64,000 nucleotides of DNA from Batillaria attramentaria (GCA_018292915.2 JACVVK020000218.1:392501-456500); one strand, 5' to 3'. Positions 1 to 11,323 are shown, counted from the stretch's first letter. The notes: generated by a model from the letters alone, not told the origin. Numbers and translations are program-made.

Positions 1-147
1 GGGACGTTTGAGGTCACTAGTATCATCCGGCTTTTTGAGAGTGATCAGTGACTACAGTATGTATAGATGTATGGGGACCACGTGGGGGGGGGGGAGGTAT
101 CTGAAACTTACAACCACTGCAAAAGACAAGAACTAAAGACTGTGAGT

Positions 148-256
148 GGGGGGAGTGTTTGGCAGTTTAACGTCCTTTTCCACCACGTATGGTTGATATG
201 AAAGGCAGGACAACGAGAAAAAGGCCAGCACAAGTATTCGGCCCCAGACCAACGAC
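148..256 (-). mobile_element. tRNA-derived SINE, family A, head-truncated fragment
   Basis: On the minus strand this carries the body and 3' end of the family A SINE: a block ending in TGGTGGAAAAGGACGTTAAAC, followed by a C-rich tail. The tRNA-like head with its B box is missing beyond about 256. Full copies for comparison lie at 46257-46415 and 47921-48075. Confidence 0.6.
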
Positions 257-409
257 TGTCGTCTTGCAGTGTTCGGTAGAACTGTGTCACCATCCCCCAT
301 CCCACGCCCCACACCCCACTCCCCACATCCCACACCCCACTCTTACTGAAAGGTGTTGGCAGTGGTCACTGTAATAGTCTGTCAGACAGGAGGTGTGTAC
401 GTATTGTTG

Positions 410-439
410 CCCCCCCCCCCACACACACACACACACACA
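410..439. repeat. Poly-C run joined to (AC)n microsatellite
   Basis: Eleven C residues run directly into about ten AC units. A short pyrimidine-rich stretch (CT repeats) follows at about 450-480. Confidence 0.9.
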
Positions 440-1083
440 GATCCTCCCCCACCCCATCCTCTCTCTCTCCCTCTCTCCTAACTTGCAGCAAAGTGAAGAG
501 AGAATTTCCCCCCGAGGAAATAAAGCGAATGTCGTAGATTGTGAACCACGCAACTGGACGCGTAACTTAATATCTTGTGTCGACAGGAAATGGCCGGAAA
601 ATCTAGCCTCGGTCTGATTGCTGTTTAATCCGTTTAGAGATGATTCTTGTAATACGCATTGGGTCTCCAGTCGGCCCCGTCCCGGGCAATACGCCAGGGA
701 ATTGAGTTGGCAGACATGGAAGCGGGAAACCTGATTAGAGGGAAATTTCCCAAATAGTTTTTCTGTGTCGTCGACGCGGACTTCGTTCATACAAATCTGT
801 CTTTTCCCGAAACGGCGACAGAGAACTCCGTGATAACACTGTAACGTGTGCAGCTGACCTACTTGAGAGAGGACTTGCCGGTACACTGTAGATATACACT
901 CAGTGACGGAAGAAACAGTCACTTTGTTGTTGGTTTTTGTTGTTGTTGTTGTTGTTGTTTCCATGGGACAGATTTCTGTTTCCACCCAAGTGGAGTATGT
1001 AATAACAACTAAATGTACACCAGGGTGAGAGTGGTTATGGTCGTACACAAAATGTTTGTTTGTACAGTGACACACTAAAACAA
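440..1083. other. Unassigned DNA
   Basis: No gene or recognised element is visible. A short (GTT)n tract lies near 930-958. A long open frame on the minus strand crosses this stretch, but it runs through microsatellites and a SINE fragment and looks accidental. Confidence 0.5.
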
Positions 1084-1228
1084 GGGAACCGGGACAGCAG
1101 AGCGTTGTACTTTCAATGCTCGGGTCGTGAGTTCAAATCCCTACTGGGGCAAAATATTTTGCTGGCCTTTTTCCCCTTGCTGCGTCTTTGATGTCACCCG
1201 TATCTGGTGGAGAAGGACGTTAAACCCT
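1084..1228 (+). mobile_element. tRNA-derived SINE, family A
   Basis: A tRNA-like head has an A-box-like segment (CAGAGCGTTGTACT) and a B box (GAGTTCAAATCCC). It is followed by the family body and the diagnostic end GGAGAAGGACGTTAAACCC. The C-rich tail continues without a break into the minisatellite at 1229-1880. The head would act as an internal RNA polymerase III promoter; mobilisation would depend on a partner LINE that is not identified here. Confidence 0.75.
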
Positions 1229-1880
1229 TAAACACACATCCACCCACCCTAAAACACACATCCCCCACCCTAAAACGCGCATCCACCCACCCTAGAACAC
1301 ACATCCACCCGCCCTAAAACACACATCCGCCCGCCCTAAAACACATCCACCCACCCTAAAACACACATCCATCCACCCTAAAACACACATTCACCCACCC
1401 TAAAACACGTCCACCCACCCTAAAACACACATCCACTCACCCTAAAACACACATCCACCAACCAACCCTAAAACACACATCCACCCACCAACCTAAAACA
1501 CATCCGCCCACCCCAAAACACACATCCACCCACCAGCCCTAAAACACACACCCTTCCACCCTAAAACGCACATCCAACCACCCTAAAACACACATCCACC
1601 CACCAACCTAAAACACATCCGTCCACCCCAAAACACACATCCACCCACCAACCCTAAAACACACATCCACCCACCAACCCTAAAACACACATCTAACCAC
1701 CCTAAAACACACATCCAACCACCCTAAAAAAAACCACATCCACCCACCCTAAAACACACATCCAACCACCCTAAAACACACATCCAACCACCCTAAAACA
1801 CACATCCACCCACCAAACCTAAAACACACATCCACCCACCCTAAAACACCCACCCACTTACCCACCCTAAATCACACCCC
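1229..1880 (+). repeat. SINE-tail-derived minisatellite (about 20-22 bp unit)
   Basis: Roughly thirty imperfect units consist of CCACCCACCCTAAAACACACAT with variants that gain or lose CCAA, AC or CAT. The first unit is continuous with the SINE end TTAAACCCTTAAACACACAT, so the array appears to be an expansion of the SINE tail. CCCTAA occurs in most units but spaced about 20 bp apart, so this is not a telomeric repeat. Confidence 0.85.
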
Positions 1881-2842
1881 CTACCCATCGAAACGAAATC
1901 CGATTTTATCTCTATAGAAAGAAATTGATGATTATGATCAGATTGTTGTGGAAAGCTGTCAACTTTTTTTCGTGGCAGAGTATAACGTCATTACGTAGGC
2001 GGTAAGGCAGCAGTGCTGGTGAAGTGGCGTGCACTGTAAGCACACTGAATCCATTAACATCAGCATATCAAATCGGACAGAAAGGCAAAACAGTGTGCAC
2101 GTGTGTAAAACATGACGGTCGCTGGGAGACCTAATGGTGTGCAGTGCAGATCTGGGGATGTGAGCCGGCTTATGGTACATCAAGTGATGGGTATGCACCG
2201 CCAAACTGATAATAAAAACAGAGATGATTAGGCCGATGTGCTATAATGGCGCCGAGCGTGGTCGGCGAGGGAATTAAAAATAATAACAACTGCACCATGG
2301 AAAAAGGCAATAGCAGCAACGATAACCGTTGTCATAAATCCTTAGACTCCAGGGTGCAGTCCCTTTTCGGCGAGGCGTGAAACTGTACTCTCCACTGAAA
2401 TCCTTTTGTCTCTTCCGATCGGTAATTCTGTACATAAACATATTAAAGGGGAAATGGAGAGAGAGAGACTGAGGTAGTGGTTGCACGGCTTGTAGTGATC
2501 ATTTCATCATTCATCCCTTCATTGGTCAGTCCGTCCATCTTGACTTGAGTCAGTCATTGAAACGACCATGTCGACAAAACAGTCAGTCAGTCAATGAAGT
2601 AATCACTGACCGACCGAGACTGACTGACTGACTGACTCACTCACTCACTCAGTCGCACATTCACGTAATCAGCAAGCACGTTGAGACTGAAAGAAGAAAC
2701 AGCTATATTTGGTTTTCAATACTGCTCAGAACTGAACAAAAGTAATATTTCAACGTCATCAACTTTCATAGTTGTGACATTGCTTGTTATCTCGCCTGTT
2801 TTCACTACACTTGAGTTTGTATTGTAATGATTGTAACGTCAA
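1881..2842. other. Unassigned DNA
   Basis: No gene is recognised. A degenerate (ACTG/CAGT)n stretch with GACTGACTGACTGACTC lies near 2582-2655. Open frames here are short and have no recognisable domain. Confidence 0.5.
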
Positions 2843-2926
2843 CCAGACTGTGTGAATTGTGTAATGTCAACCAGACTGTGTGAATTGTGTAATGTCAACC
2901 AGACTGTGTGAATTGTGTAATGTCAA
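2843..2926. repeat. 28-bp tandem repeat, 3 copies
   Basis: Three essentially identical units beginning CCAGACTGTGTGAATTG start at 2843, 2871 and 2899. A partial fourth unit starts at 2927. Confidence 0.9.
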
Positions 2927-3122
2927 GCAGACAGTCAACGTTATTTCTGGCAACAGAAGAATAGTTTGTGAAGCAAGTTTCTCGTCTGTCCGCTCTCTCC
3001 TCACGCTTGCAGCGTCTTCCAACTGTGTCGTTAGAGTTAAGTAACTTCGTTACAGGACCGCCACAAACGGGCTCCGGCATTGTCCTTCCTAACGTTTTCA
3101 TCACAAAATCGGGTGACGAACG

Positions 3123-3236
3123 GCGGGACGGAGGGAGGGAGGTAGAGAGGGACGGAGGGACGGACGGAGGGAGGTAGATAGGGGCGGAGGGAGGGAGGTA
3201 CAGAGGGGCGGAGAGAGGGAGGTAGAGAGGGGCGGA
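3123..3236. repeat. Purine-rich GGAGGGAGGTAGAGAGG minisatellite
   Basis: Imperfect G/A-rich repeats of GGAGGGAGGTAGAGAGG and GGACGGAGG give a strand strongly biased to purines. Confidence 0.8.
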
Positions 3237-3540
3237 AGGCAAAAGTTGAAAGCTGATCAACAGGGAAACAAATGGGCTTTCCCTGTATCGGGTGTCTGAC
3301 GTTAGATCACATCTCCATTGAGATTTCTCCAACTCTTTGATTCAGATGCCGGCTGTCACACGCCGCCATTAGCCCACATCATGGGAAGAGAAGGGGGGGT
3401 ACGGGGAGGGGCTTGGAGTGGGTGGACAGCGGGAGAAACGATCAAACATCAGAAAATAGATTACGTAAAAACATTCCCGTCACCTTTCGACAACATCCTA
3501 ATCTCCGGAGAGTTTGTGTTCCTGATTAATTAATCGTGCT

Positions 3541-3751
3541 CTCTCTCTCTCTCTCTCTCTTCGGTTTATTTAGTCAGATTGAGATCAGTTTTGTCCTGTA
3601 CTTGTCCTGTACTTGTCCTGTACTTGTCCTGTACTTGTCCTCTACTTCTCCTGTACTTCTCCTGTACTTGTCCTGTACTTGTCCTGTACTTGTCCTGTAC
3701 TTGTCCTGTACTTGTCCTGTACTTGTCCTGTACTTGTTCTGTACTTGTCCT
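3541..3751. repeat. (CT)n followed by an 11-bp minisatellite, about 14 copies
   Basis: A (CT)10 tract at 3541-3560 is followed from about 3591 by repeats of TACTTGTCCTG. Because 11 is not a multiple of three and the unit has no stop in several registers, overlapping frames stay open on both strands. Those frames are artefacts. Confidence 0.9.
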
Positions 3752-4601
3752 CATCTTCTCTGCTACCACGTGTATTCCTTCCTGCTCAGTGTGTCAGGAA
3801 TTATTTGTTTAAGATAAAACATCATATGGAATAAATAACAATTGAAATATAAGTGGACTAAGCAGATACCACCTTCGGTAAATGTTGTTGTCTTTTTGAA
3901 ACAAACTTCACTCTCAGAGAGAACGAGAACACCAGCAGTGTAGGCTACAGTGTTACGATCAGGGTACTCGTGCAGTTTCTCCTAACACCTAACGCCGCCA
4001 TTTCATATGACGAATGTTTTCACGGGCCAAATCAGGTCTGAACTCGCTTTCCAGCTAGACAACAATTCAGAGGAGGGGGAGGGGGAGGCGGGGAGTTACG
4101 CGCCATAGTGAGGTAGAGAGAGGAAAACAATTTCTCGCCGTCCAGGACCTGGTGACCGTGGTGGCGGGGTGCACGTTTTTCCCGTGTGTAATGGTCGCCT
4201 CGCGTGTCTACACTACTTCCAGTCACACGACACTCAGCTCCCGACCCACCAATCCCCGTAACTCTTTCCGGTCTGCTCCAAGTTCTGGGCCGTGTCTCGT
4301 CTAAGCCATCGATGAGTTTTGTCCAAAAAATACTTCATGCGGGTTGTGTTGTGATGGGTGTGTGAGTCTCACAGGCAGTACATTCTCATAACGCTCGGAT
4401 ATGATGAATTGCTGTGTGCGAAAAGTTCGATAAATGTTTAATGACAATGACAAATGGCTGTCGTGAAAACTGACGAATGAACTCATCTGAACACATCCAG
4501 CTGCTCTTGTATGACAAAAAATCATCCCCAAACTGAAATACAACGTATTGTAAACTATAATATTACACACCTTCGACACAGAGTCACGTGTGCGCTGTAA
4601 C
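3752..4601. other. Unassigned DNA
   Basis: Nothing recognisable is seen. A short G-rich stretch lies near 4071-4092. Confidence 0.4.
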
Positions 4602-4680
4602 AATAATAATAATAATAATAATAATGAATATTTATTTGCGCCTATTCTCTGCGAGCTCTAAGCGCTTACAGAGTAGTTAA
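4602..4680 (-). mobile_element. 3' end of a non-LTR element with (ATT)n tail
   Basis: In minus orientation the sequence reads CTCTGTAAGCGCTTAGAGCTC, then an AT-rich segment and an (ATT)n run. This layout, a GCGCTTAGAGCTC box close to an (ATT)n tail, is known from LINE and SINE 3' ends in many animals. A related box lies at 35601-35650. Only the terminal part is recognisable. Confidence 0.5.
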
Positions 4681-4739
4681 AATAACTAAAAGAAACTAAA
4701 AAGCTACTAGAAGATAAAAAGCACTAAAACAGCTAAAAG

Positions 4740-4740
<1 letters not shown>

Positions 4741-4785
<45 letters not shown>

Positions 4786-4862
4786 GTCCGCCATTCACTC
4801 ATCATTGTTGTTGTGATAAAAACAGGTGTGTTTTAATGGACAACAACAACAACAACAACAAG

Positions 4863-4918
<56 letters not shown>
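4741..4918. repeat. Two (AC)n microsatellites with a (CAA)n tract between them
   Basis: (AC)21 lies at 4741-4782, a CAA run at about 4841-4860, and (AC)27 at 4864-4918. Confidence 0.95.
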
Positions 4919-4921
<3 letters not shown>

Positions 4922-5502
4922 AACACGTTGTTTACTATAGCTTATGGGGGCGATATCCACCCTAGTCAGTCAGAACGTGGCAGTGGAGTGGGTGGAGTGC
5001 GTCAAATGAAGGACACTTCAAACGTAAACATTGTGTTTATAGCACCGCGCAGTCCAAACTTTCACTCTGGCGTTGCTTTCCCCCAATTTGCAAAAGAAAA
5101 ATTGCTCCACTGATGGGAAATAATGTCGGAAAGAGGATCTAATTTTTCCTCCAGTAAACGACCGCAGTCTGTGGAGAGTTGTCTTTCCGTGAGACACCAG
5201 TCTTGTGTCAATGTCGGCTAAATTCACATAGCCATCTCTCATGTAATTCCTCCTTAGTGCTGCCGTGTCTAGCACATATATAACTTTCATTTCCACACAA
5301 ACACACACCCGGCCTATGAATATGAAACCACGCCAGCTGTCTGGTTGGGGCAAAACTCCACAAATCATCATCAACAAGTAATGGCGTTATTTAGGGACAA
5401 AACATTTCTCTAGGACTGCTGCCATCACTGATCAGAGACACATTGGACTAGACAAGGCAAAGCGCACTGTATTTCACCTTTACATTTCATTTATTTCTTT
5501 TA

Positions 5503-5537
<35 letters not shown>

Positions 5538-6377
5538 TTTATATTTTTAAATTTATTTACTTTTTTTCCCTTTTTTTTTTTTTTTGGGGGGGGGGGGGTA
5601 TCTTGGGGCCGGGTGGTCATAGTATACAGCTGGCAGTATGAAGACATTTCCCAAAGGAAAAGATAGCTGACAACAATAGAAACGTGGTACTTTGAGGAAA
5701 GGACCCGTGCCACAATTTGAACATAAAACACATTTGTTGTGATAAATGTTCACGAAAGATGGATAATCAGCTTTCTTTAGTATTTGGTCGGTGGTGAGGA
5801 GTGGGTCTGGTAGAATTAACTTGAACCCTCTCCTGTGTAAATGCTTCTCTTACAACTTGTCCTTGCTGCAGAAATTAAAAAAAAACAACTAAGAATTACT
5901 ACACGATCTACACCACTAAAGACAATTGAACAAAACAAGTTTAAAAAAAAAAAATACAGCACGAAATTTAACGGAGCATATCAAAGAGAGAGAGAGAGAG
6001 AGAGGTGTAAGCGTGTGGAAAGGTTCGTGTAAAACAGCCATTGAATGCGTGTTCACAGGAAGACTAATTTACTGCAGCCATTAGAGTGTTCAAGCCGGTC
6101 CACTAGCAATAGGGGTCAGGGCTAATCAGAACATGGTTAATGTTCCTCAACCCGCCACTACCACTCCCCTTTCATCTTGTGTTTCCACACGTCGTGCACA
6201 TTACCTGTCGCTGGAGTGGAGGTTGATCCGTTAACACCTCAACAAGCCGTAAGTTGCTACCTGCCAGCACGCACCTTTGCCTCTTCATTTATTCATTCGT
6301 TTCGTTCGCTACGCGGCGTGGTCGGCCCACCCGGTGTCATGGTGGCGTCTTGAATTGTTGAACGGTTGTCTGTAGAA
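4919..6377. other. Unassigned DNA with (GATT)n, homopolymer and (GA)n tracts
   Basis: (GATT)8 at 5504-5537 is followed by T and G homopolymers at about 5563-5598. A (GA)n tract sits at about 5985-6003. A 119-codon minus-strand frame at 5018-5377 has no recognisable domain. Confidence 0.5.
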
Positions 6378-6536
6378 GGCGGTGTATGGCGCGCATCACG
6401 TGCCGGTGTCATGTTGTGCAAGAGATGCTAGGCGGTGTATGGCGCGCATCACGTGCCGGTGTCATGTTGTGCAAGAGATGCTAGGCGGTGTATGGCGCGC
6501 ATCACGTGCCGGTGTCATGTTGTGCAAGAGATGCTA
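6378..6536. repeat. 53-bp tandem repeat, 3 copies
   Basis: Units start at 6378, 6431 and 6484 and look identical by eye. Each contains GCGCGC and CACGTG. Perfect copies suggest recent duplication or gene conversion. Confidence 0.95.
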
Positions 6537-6724
6537 AACCTGATCGTTTGTTCCACTCTTGTTTTTCTCCTCTGTCGGCGTGCTGCACATAGTTTTTTTT
6601 TTTTTTTATCAATGCAGAGAAAGAGAGAGAGAGAGAATGACAATGAAACTTTATATTTCAACGGTTAGAGAGAGAGAGAGAGAGAGGACAATATTTTTTA
6701 ACGGTGGAAGATGATTGGCTTTGA

Positions 6725-6985
6725 AACCATCGCTCCGACCAAGTCATCATGTTCACACTACAAACTGGACACAGCAGGGTGAACACTCACCTGTTCAACA
6801 AACTCAAAATTGACCAGACAGACAGACGCCCCTGTCATACTGCCCCCATGACCAGCCAACACCTACTCCAAGACTGCCCGCTCAATGATGTAGCCAGGAC
6901 AGTGGCGTAGCCGGAGGACACTACACTGAGGGCAAAACTCTACTGAGACCTGGCAGCCCCGCAGAGGACTATAACATTCATCAGA
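6725..6985 (+). pseudogene. Decayed C-terminal end of a LINE ORF2
   Basis: Frame +2 from 6725 keeps a protein-like reading to about 6985. It has QTGHSRVNTHL, then a zinc-knuckle-like stretch with Cys, His and Cys (PCHTAP, TSQHLLQDCPL), then PEDTTLRAKLY and RTITFIR. This order (TGH..R...HL, C..., EHLLQ.CPL, near-terminal LYG.L..L..T..FI) is typical of the C-terminus of I/jockey-type LINE proteins. In-frame stops at 6908-6910 and 6944-6946 (each one base from a Trp codon) disable it. The last codons lead straight into the minisatellite at 6963-7632. Confidence 0.7.
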
Positions 6986-7632
6986 TAACTATAACGTTCA
7001 TCAGAGGACCATAACGTTCATCAGAGGACTATAACGTTCATCAGAGGACCATAACGTTCATCAGAGGACTATTACGTTCATCAGAGGACCATAACGTTCA
7101 TCAGAGGACTATAACGTTCGTCACAGGGCTCTAACACTCATCAGAGGACTATAACATTCGTCAGAGGGCTATGTTATTCATCAGAGGGCTAGAACATTGC
7201 TGTAACATTCATCAGAGGGCTATAGCATTCATCAGAGGACTGTAACGTTCATGGGAGGGCTATAACAATCATCGGCGGACAAAAAAAAAATTCGTCAGAG
7301 GACTATAACATTCATCAGAGGACTATAACATTCATCAGAGGACTATAACATTCATCAGAGGGCTTTAACATTCATCAGAGGGCTCTAACATTGATCGGAG
7401 GGCTATATACATTCGTCAGAGGGCTATATTATTCATCAGAGGGCTAGAACATTGCTGTAACATTCATCAGAGGGCTATAACGTTCATCAGAGGGCTATAA
7501 CGTTCCTCGGAGGACTGTAACATTCATCAGAGGGCTATAACATTCATCAGAGAGCTATAACATTCGTCAGAGGGCTATATTATTCATCTGAGGGCTATAA
7601 CATTCATCAGACGACCCCTATTATTCATCCGA
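6963..7632 (+). repeat. 20-bp minisatellite grown from LINE coding sequence, about 32 copies
   Basis: The unit is AGAGGACTATAACATTCATC with point variants and a few short indels. The first unit is the final stretch of the upstream LINE frame (codons for RTITFI), so the array seems to have arisen by tandem growth of the LINE C-terminal codons. Confidence 0.85.
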
Positions 7633-8799
7633 GCTAAGGCATCACCATCTAGCGTTCGACGACGACGAAGAGGAAGAAGTCATTTTTTCCCACCTGCTGT
7701 TGTTTTAGAGAGAGAGAGAGAGAGAGAGAGAGCATTTCCTGTTTTCTGTCAGAAATTGTTTTAGGGAATTTTTGCACCGTCAATATTCAATTCCACGTGG
7801 GAAAAATCATGATTCTCTGCGATCAAAAACAGTCCAATCTTGAATTATTGTGAAATTTCCCGTAAGGTTCATGGTTTTTCTGCCACAGAACATAATCTTA
7901 TTACGGCACCGTGCTGCACGGTGCAGAACTCAGATTAGTGGGGGAACCTTTTTCTCCTAACAACTGAAACATAAAACTGGGGAGAATGACCATGTTTAAA
8001 TGCGAATTAGAAGGAAAAAAAACGGAAACAAATACGTGAGAAATTCATCAAATTTTGACAGAAATCGATGTAACGATATCCATGGGACATAAACAGAACA
8101 ACAAAAGCACTGTCATTTTGTTCTTTCGGAGCCTCGTGAGTTTGCTTACAACCCCCCCCCCCCCCCCCCCCCCTTTTTTTTTTAGTTAACTCTTACTCCC
8201 CCCCCCCCCCCCCCCACCACCTTGCGAAGCATATTTCGACGCCATCTTGCTACTCGTCCCATCAACACAGAAGGGAAGTTTAGTTCAGGTCAAGATCTTC
8301 GTAGCTGTTTGACCGAAATCAGACACTTCACACTTCTGTCACGCAAGCTGCCTTCTTGTGTCCTGGCAATTTAATTTCTGACAGAACGGACATAAGTCCA
8401 ACGCTTTACCTTTCGGTTGTCCCGGCTCCCCAATAGCGATAGTCACAGGTTTTTCAGAAACATTACATTGGGAGGTGAATGGTAGAAACACTAACACTAA
8501 GCCCGAAACCGCAGCTCTACTCAAGTTGTAACTATTTCCGGTTTGTAACCTCCTGTCGTTACAATAACCCAAACTTTACAATGCCTCTCCCAACGATAAG
8601 ATCATAACGTATTCTACCCAACAGTATCAGTGTTTTGCAAGTACATACATGTATCAAAGTTTGCTCGTTTGAGAGTAACATGGCAACAGACATATTCAAT
8701 TACATCAGCCCGGTCAGGTATGGATAAAATCCTTTAGTAGCAACAAACCCCATCCAGACAGACGGATACAATAAGCAGCTTGCCATGGCCGACTTGGCT

Positions 8800-8835
<36 letters not shown>

Positions 8836-9248
8836 CCGAGAAGAAACTGTAGAAAATCAAACATATATCGATAGGTTCGTCTGGCACACTGACCGAAATG
8901 ATTTCTCCCACTGACGCTTGATGTCAATCATCTGGAAAACGCTGGACTCGTTGCCAAGGAGACTTCTAGTGCCCAGAAATAATAATTGTCATAAATACAC
9001 GTCTTCAGTCTCCAAACATAATCAGCGGCCATGTAAACTTCTCATTACAGACAGTCCGTTTTCTGACATAACATACTCGCACACGATCAGGGGTATGTGT
9101 GTGTGGATTGTGGGTAAAGCTGACACGTGCTTGTGGTTCACTGTACACCGTAGTCTGATTAGGACGAGTCGGCAATTTCAGTGTTGAATTCCACTGATTG
9201 TAGGACTTATGTTTGTTTGTTTCGTTTGTTGTTGTTGTGATTTTCTTT
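7633..9248. other. Unassigned DNA with simple repeats
   Basis: (GA)n lies at about 7709-7732, poly-C runs at 8152-8172 and about 8200-8216, and (GACA)n at 8803-8835. A minus-strand frame at 8339-8572 has a hydrophobic stretch but no family I recognise. Confidence 0.6.
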
Positions 9249-9317
9249 GTTGGTCTCTCTCTCTCTCTCTCTCTCTCGCTCGCTCTCTCGCTCTCGCGCC
9301 CCCCCCCCCCCCCCCCC
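9249..9317. repeat. (CT)n / CGCTCT tract and poly-C run
   Basis: TCTCTC repeats grade into CGCTCT variants and end in a poly-C run of about 19 bases. Confidence 0.9.
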
Positions 9318-9512
9318 AATGTATTCCTGGACACAAACTGCAAAACTCTAGAATCGTGACATGTCACAGTGCACACAGTCGTTAGGCGTGACCTTCATCC
9401 GTGAGTGTATAGTAAATTGTGTGTGTGACCGTGTTATAGTGGTTCTCACAGACAGGATGCAGGAAGTACTGAGATGTGATGTGTTCGTCTGTTGCACGTG
9501 AAACTTATTTGG

Positions 9513-9650
9513 TCCTTGGTAGTGCCCTCTAACAATCCTTGGTAGTGCCCTCTAACAATCCTTGGTAGTGCCCTCTAACAATCCTTGGTAGTGCCCTCTA
9601 ACAATCCTTGGTAGTGCCCTCTAACAATCCTTGGTAGTGCCCTCTAACAA
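9513..9650. repeat. 23-bp tandem repeat, 6 copies
   Basis: Units beginning TCCTTGGTAGTGCCCTC start at 9513, 9536, 9559, 9582, 9605 and 9628. All six look identical. Confidence 0.95.
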
Positions 9651-9669
9651 TTCTTTTTCTTCTTCGTGC

Positions 9670-9987
9670 ATTAATATGGCTTTATCACAAATATTTGGCT
9701 CAAAGCATCGCGAGCTAAACCCAAAACGCACGCTCACGTGAATCACACGACACTGGACATAAACACATTACCATCACGTGTCGCGAAAGGCCAGCTCAGC
9801 AAATCAAGTTTCGGCACTTTAGAATTGCATTTATTTTTTAATTTTGGGGGGCTGAAACCTGAGTACCCGGAGAGAAACCCCGACGATCCCACATACGAGA
9901 AAGAAAAATCCTTCGCCCCGAGTGGGACTCGAACCTGACTTGTCGCATTGGTGACAAAGTCTTAACCACTAGAGCACTGACTGCCCC
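9670..9987 (-). mobile_element. tRNA-derived SINE, family B
   Basis: On the minus strand there is a tRNA-like head with A box (CTAGTGGTTAAGAC) and B box (AGGTTCGAGTCCC), then a body containing CTCTCCGGGTACTCAGG, then a decayed 3' portion. Three other copies in the window (10011-10406, 28902-29317, 57285-57657) align along this structure. The 3' end is more diverged than in the copy beside it. Confidence 0.8.
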
Positions 9988-10010
9988 TGTGGGCGATCAC
10001 AGGGCGATAA

Positions 10011-10406
10011 CAAATAATAATAATAATGAGTATTGTGTAGGCGCTTTACCCAATTTCATGAATCGGCTTAAAGCGCCGAGAACTGAACCCAACACGCACG
10101 CTCACGTGAATCACACATTCTCTCACACACTGGACATAAACACATTAGAATCACTTGGTGCGAGGGGTCAGCTCAGCGATTTAAATTTCGGAATTTAGAA
10201 TTGCATTTATTTTTCAAATTTAGTGTGTGGATCATTTCCAAAGCAGAGGGGGAGGAAGCCGGAGTACCCGGAGAGAACCCCCGACGATCGGCCCGAATGA
10301 ACGGCGCCACATACGACAAGGAAAAATTCTTTGTCCCGAGTGGGACTCGAACCCCTGACGTCTTGCATTGGTGACGAGTCTCTTACCCACTATACCACGG
10401 ACCGTA
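10011..10406 (-). mobile_element. tRNA-derived SINE, family B, near complete with (ATT)n tail
   Basis: The minus strand reads a tRNA-like head with B box GGGGTTCGAGTCCCACTCGG and a body with CGGGTACTCCGGCTTCCTCC. Next comes a 3' segment with GCGCTTTAAGCCGATTCATG and GGTAAAGCGCC, and finally an (ATT)n tail at 10011-10027. It is in the same orientation as the copy at 9670-9987, with only about 25 bp between them. Confidence 0.85.
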
Positions 10407-10852
10407 TGATACCGTTTATACATGATCAACTATGTATATACTTCCCGGTCAAATCCACTGGACAAATCTTACTACGTGTCAACAGGGTGTTTGACTCTCT
10501 TTATTATACTCGTGTACTTGATGTACACTGGCGAAATCCCATTATCTTAATGTCAGTATCCAGGCGTCATGGCCGCAACACACGACTATAAGCCAACTTG
10601 ACATTCTCTCTACACCGATTCAGCTCCACTCGTCGCCACCTTGTCGTCACAAGTAAGTCTGGATGGCAGGGAACGGTGTCAGAAGCATTGGTACAAGACA
10701 GAGGGTAGAACTGGCTACAAGTGCATGATGAAGACTCAAGTTGTCAACAGGTACTTTGTCCATTGTAGGAAAAGGATTATACATTTTAGTTGGATGTCTT
10801 CCGTACAACCAACACGCTTATCGATATATTCACAGGACATTCGTTTTGTGCG
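10407..10852. other. Unassigned DNA
   Basis: No gene or repeat is recognised between the SINE and the GT microsatellite. Confidence 0.4.
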
Positions 10853-10870
10853 TGCGTGCGTGCGTGCGGG

Positions 10871-10929
<59 letters not shown>
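10853..10929. repeat. (GCGT)n / (GT)n microsatellite
   Basis: GCGT units are followed by about 28 uninterrupted GT units. Open frames running through it on both strands are spurious. Confidence 0.95.
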
Positions 10930-10930
<1 letters not shown>

Positions 10931-11072
10931 TAATCGCAAGAGCATATTTCAAAGAATGAGCTCCTGTCCTTTCCTAATGCAACAAATGGGTTTAACAACA
11001 ATCATTTTTTTCTTGTGCCTAGAGCATAGACACCGGCAACCCATTAATACTGAAGCTTGAAACAACACTTAT

Positions 11073-11323
11073 CATTGAAAGGTGAGGGTTAACGTGAAGT
11101 GTGATGAAAGGTGAGGGTAACGTGAAGCGTGATGAAAGGTGAGGGTAACGTGAAGCGTGATGAAAGGTGAAGGTAACGTGAAGCGTGATGAAAGGTGAAG
11201 GTAACGTGAAGTGTGATGAAAGGTGAGGGTAACGTGAAGTGTGATGAAAGGTGAGGGTAATATGAAGTGTGATGAAAGGTGAGGGTAACATGAAGCGTGA
11301 TGAAAGGTGAGGGTATTGTGAAG
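11073..11323. repeat. 28-bp minisatellite, 9 copies
   Basis: The unit is TGTGATGAAAGGTGAGGG followed by TAACGTGAAG, with a few substitutions. The first copy is slightly diverged. The 28-bp length leaves open frames on the minus strand in several registers; these are not genes. Confidence 0.95.

Noticed and set aside
287..1075. Minus-strand open frame of 262 codons
   Set aside because: It spans AC and CT tracts and a (GTT)n run, and has no recognisable family.
1229..1880. CCCTAA-rich array as an interstitial telomere
   Set aside because: CCCTAA occurs once per 20-22 bp unit and not in tandem; the array is better explained as SINE-tail growth.
5018..5377. Minus-strand frame of 119 codons without low-complexity sequence
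   Set aside because: No family is recognised and no splice context supports it. It could be an exon but cannot be claimed.
8339..8572. Minus-strand frame with a signal-peptide-like hydrophobic stretch and a CPFC motif
   Set aside because: It is short, unsupported by neighbours, and has no recognised domain.
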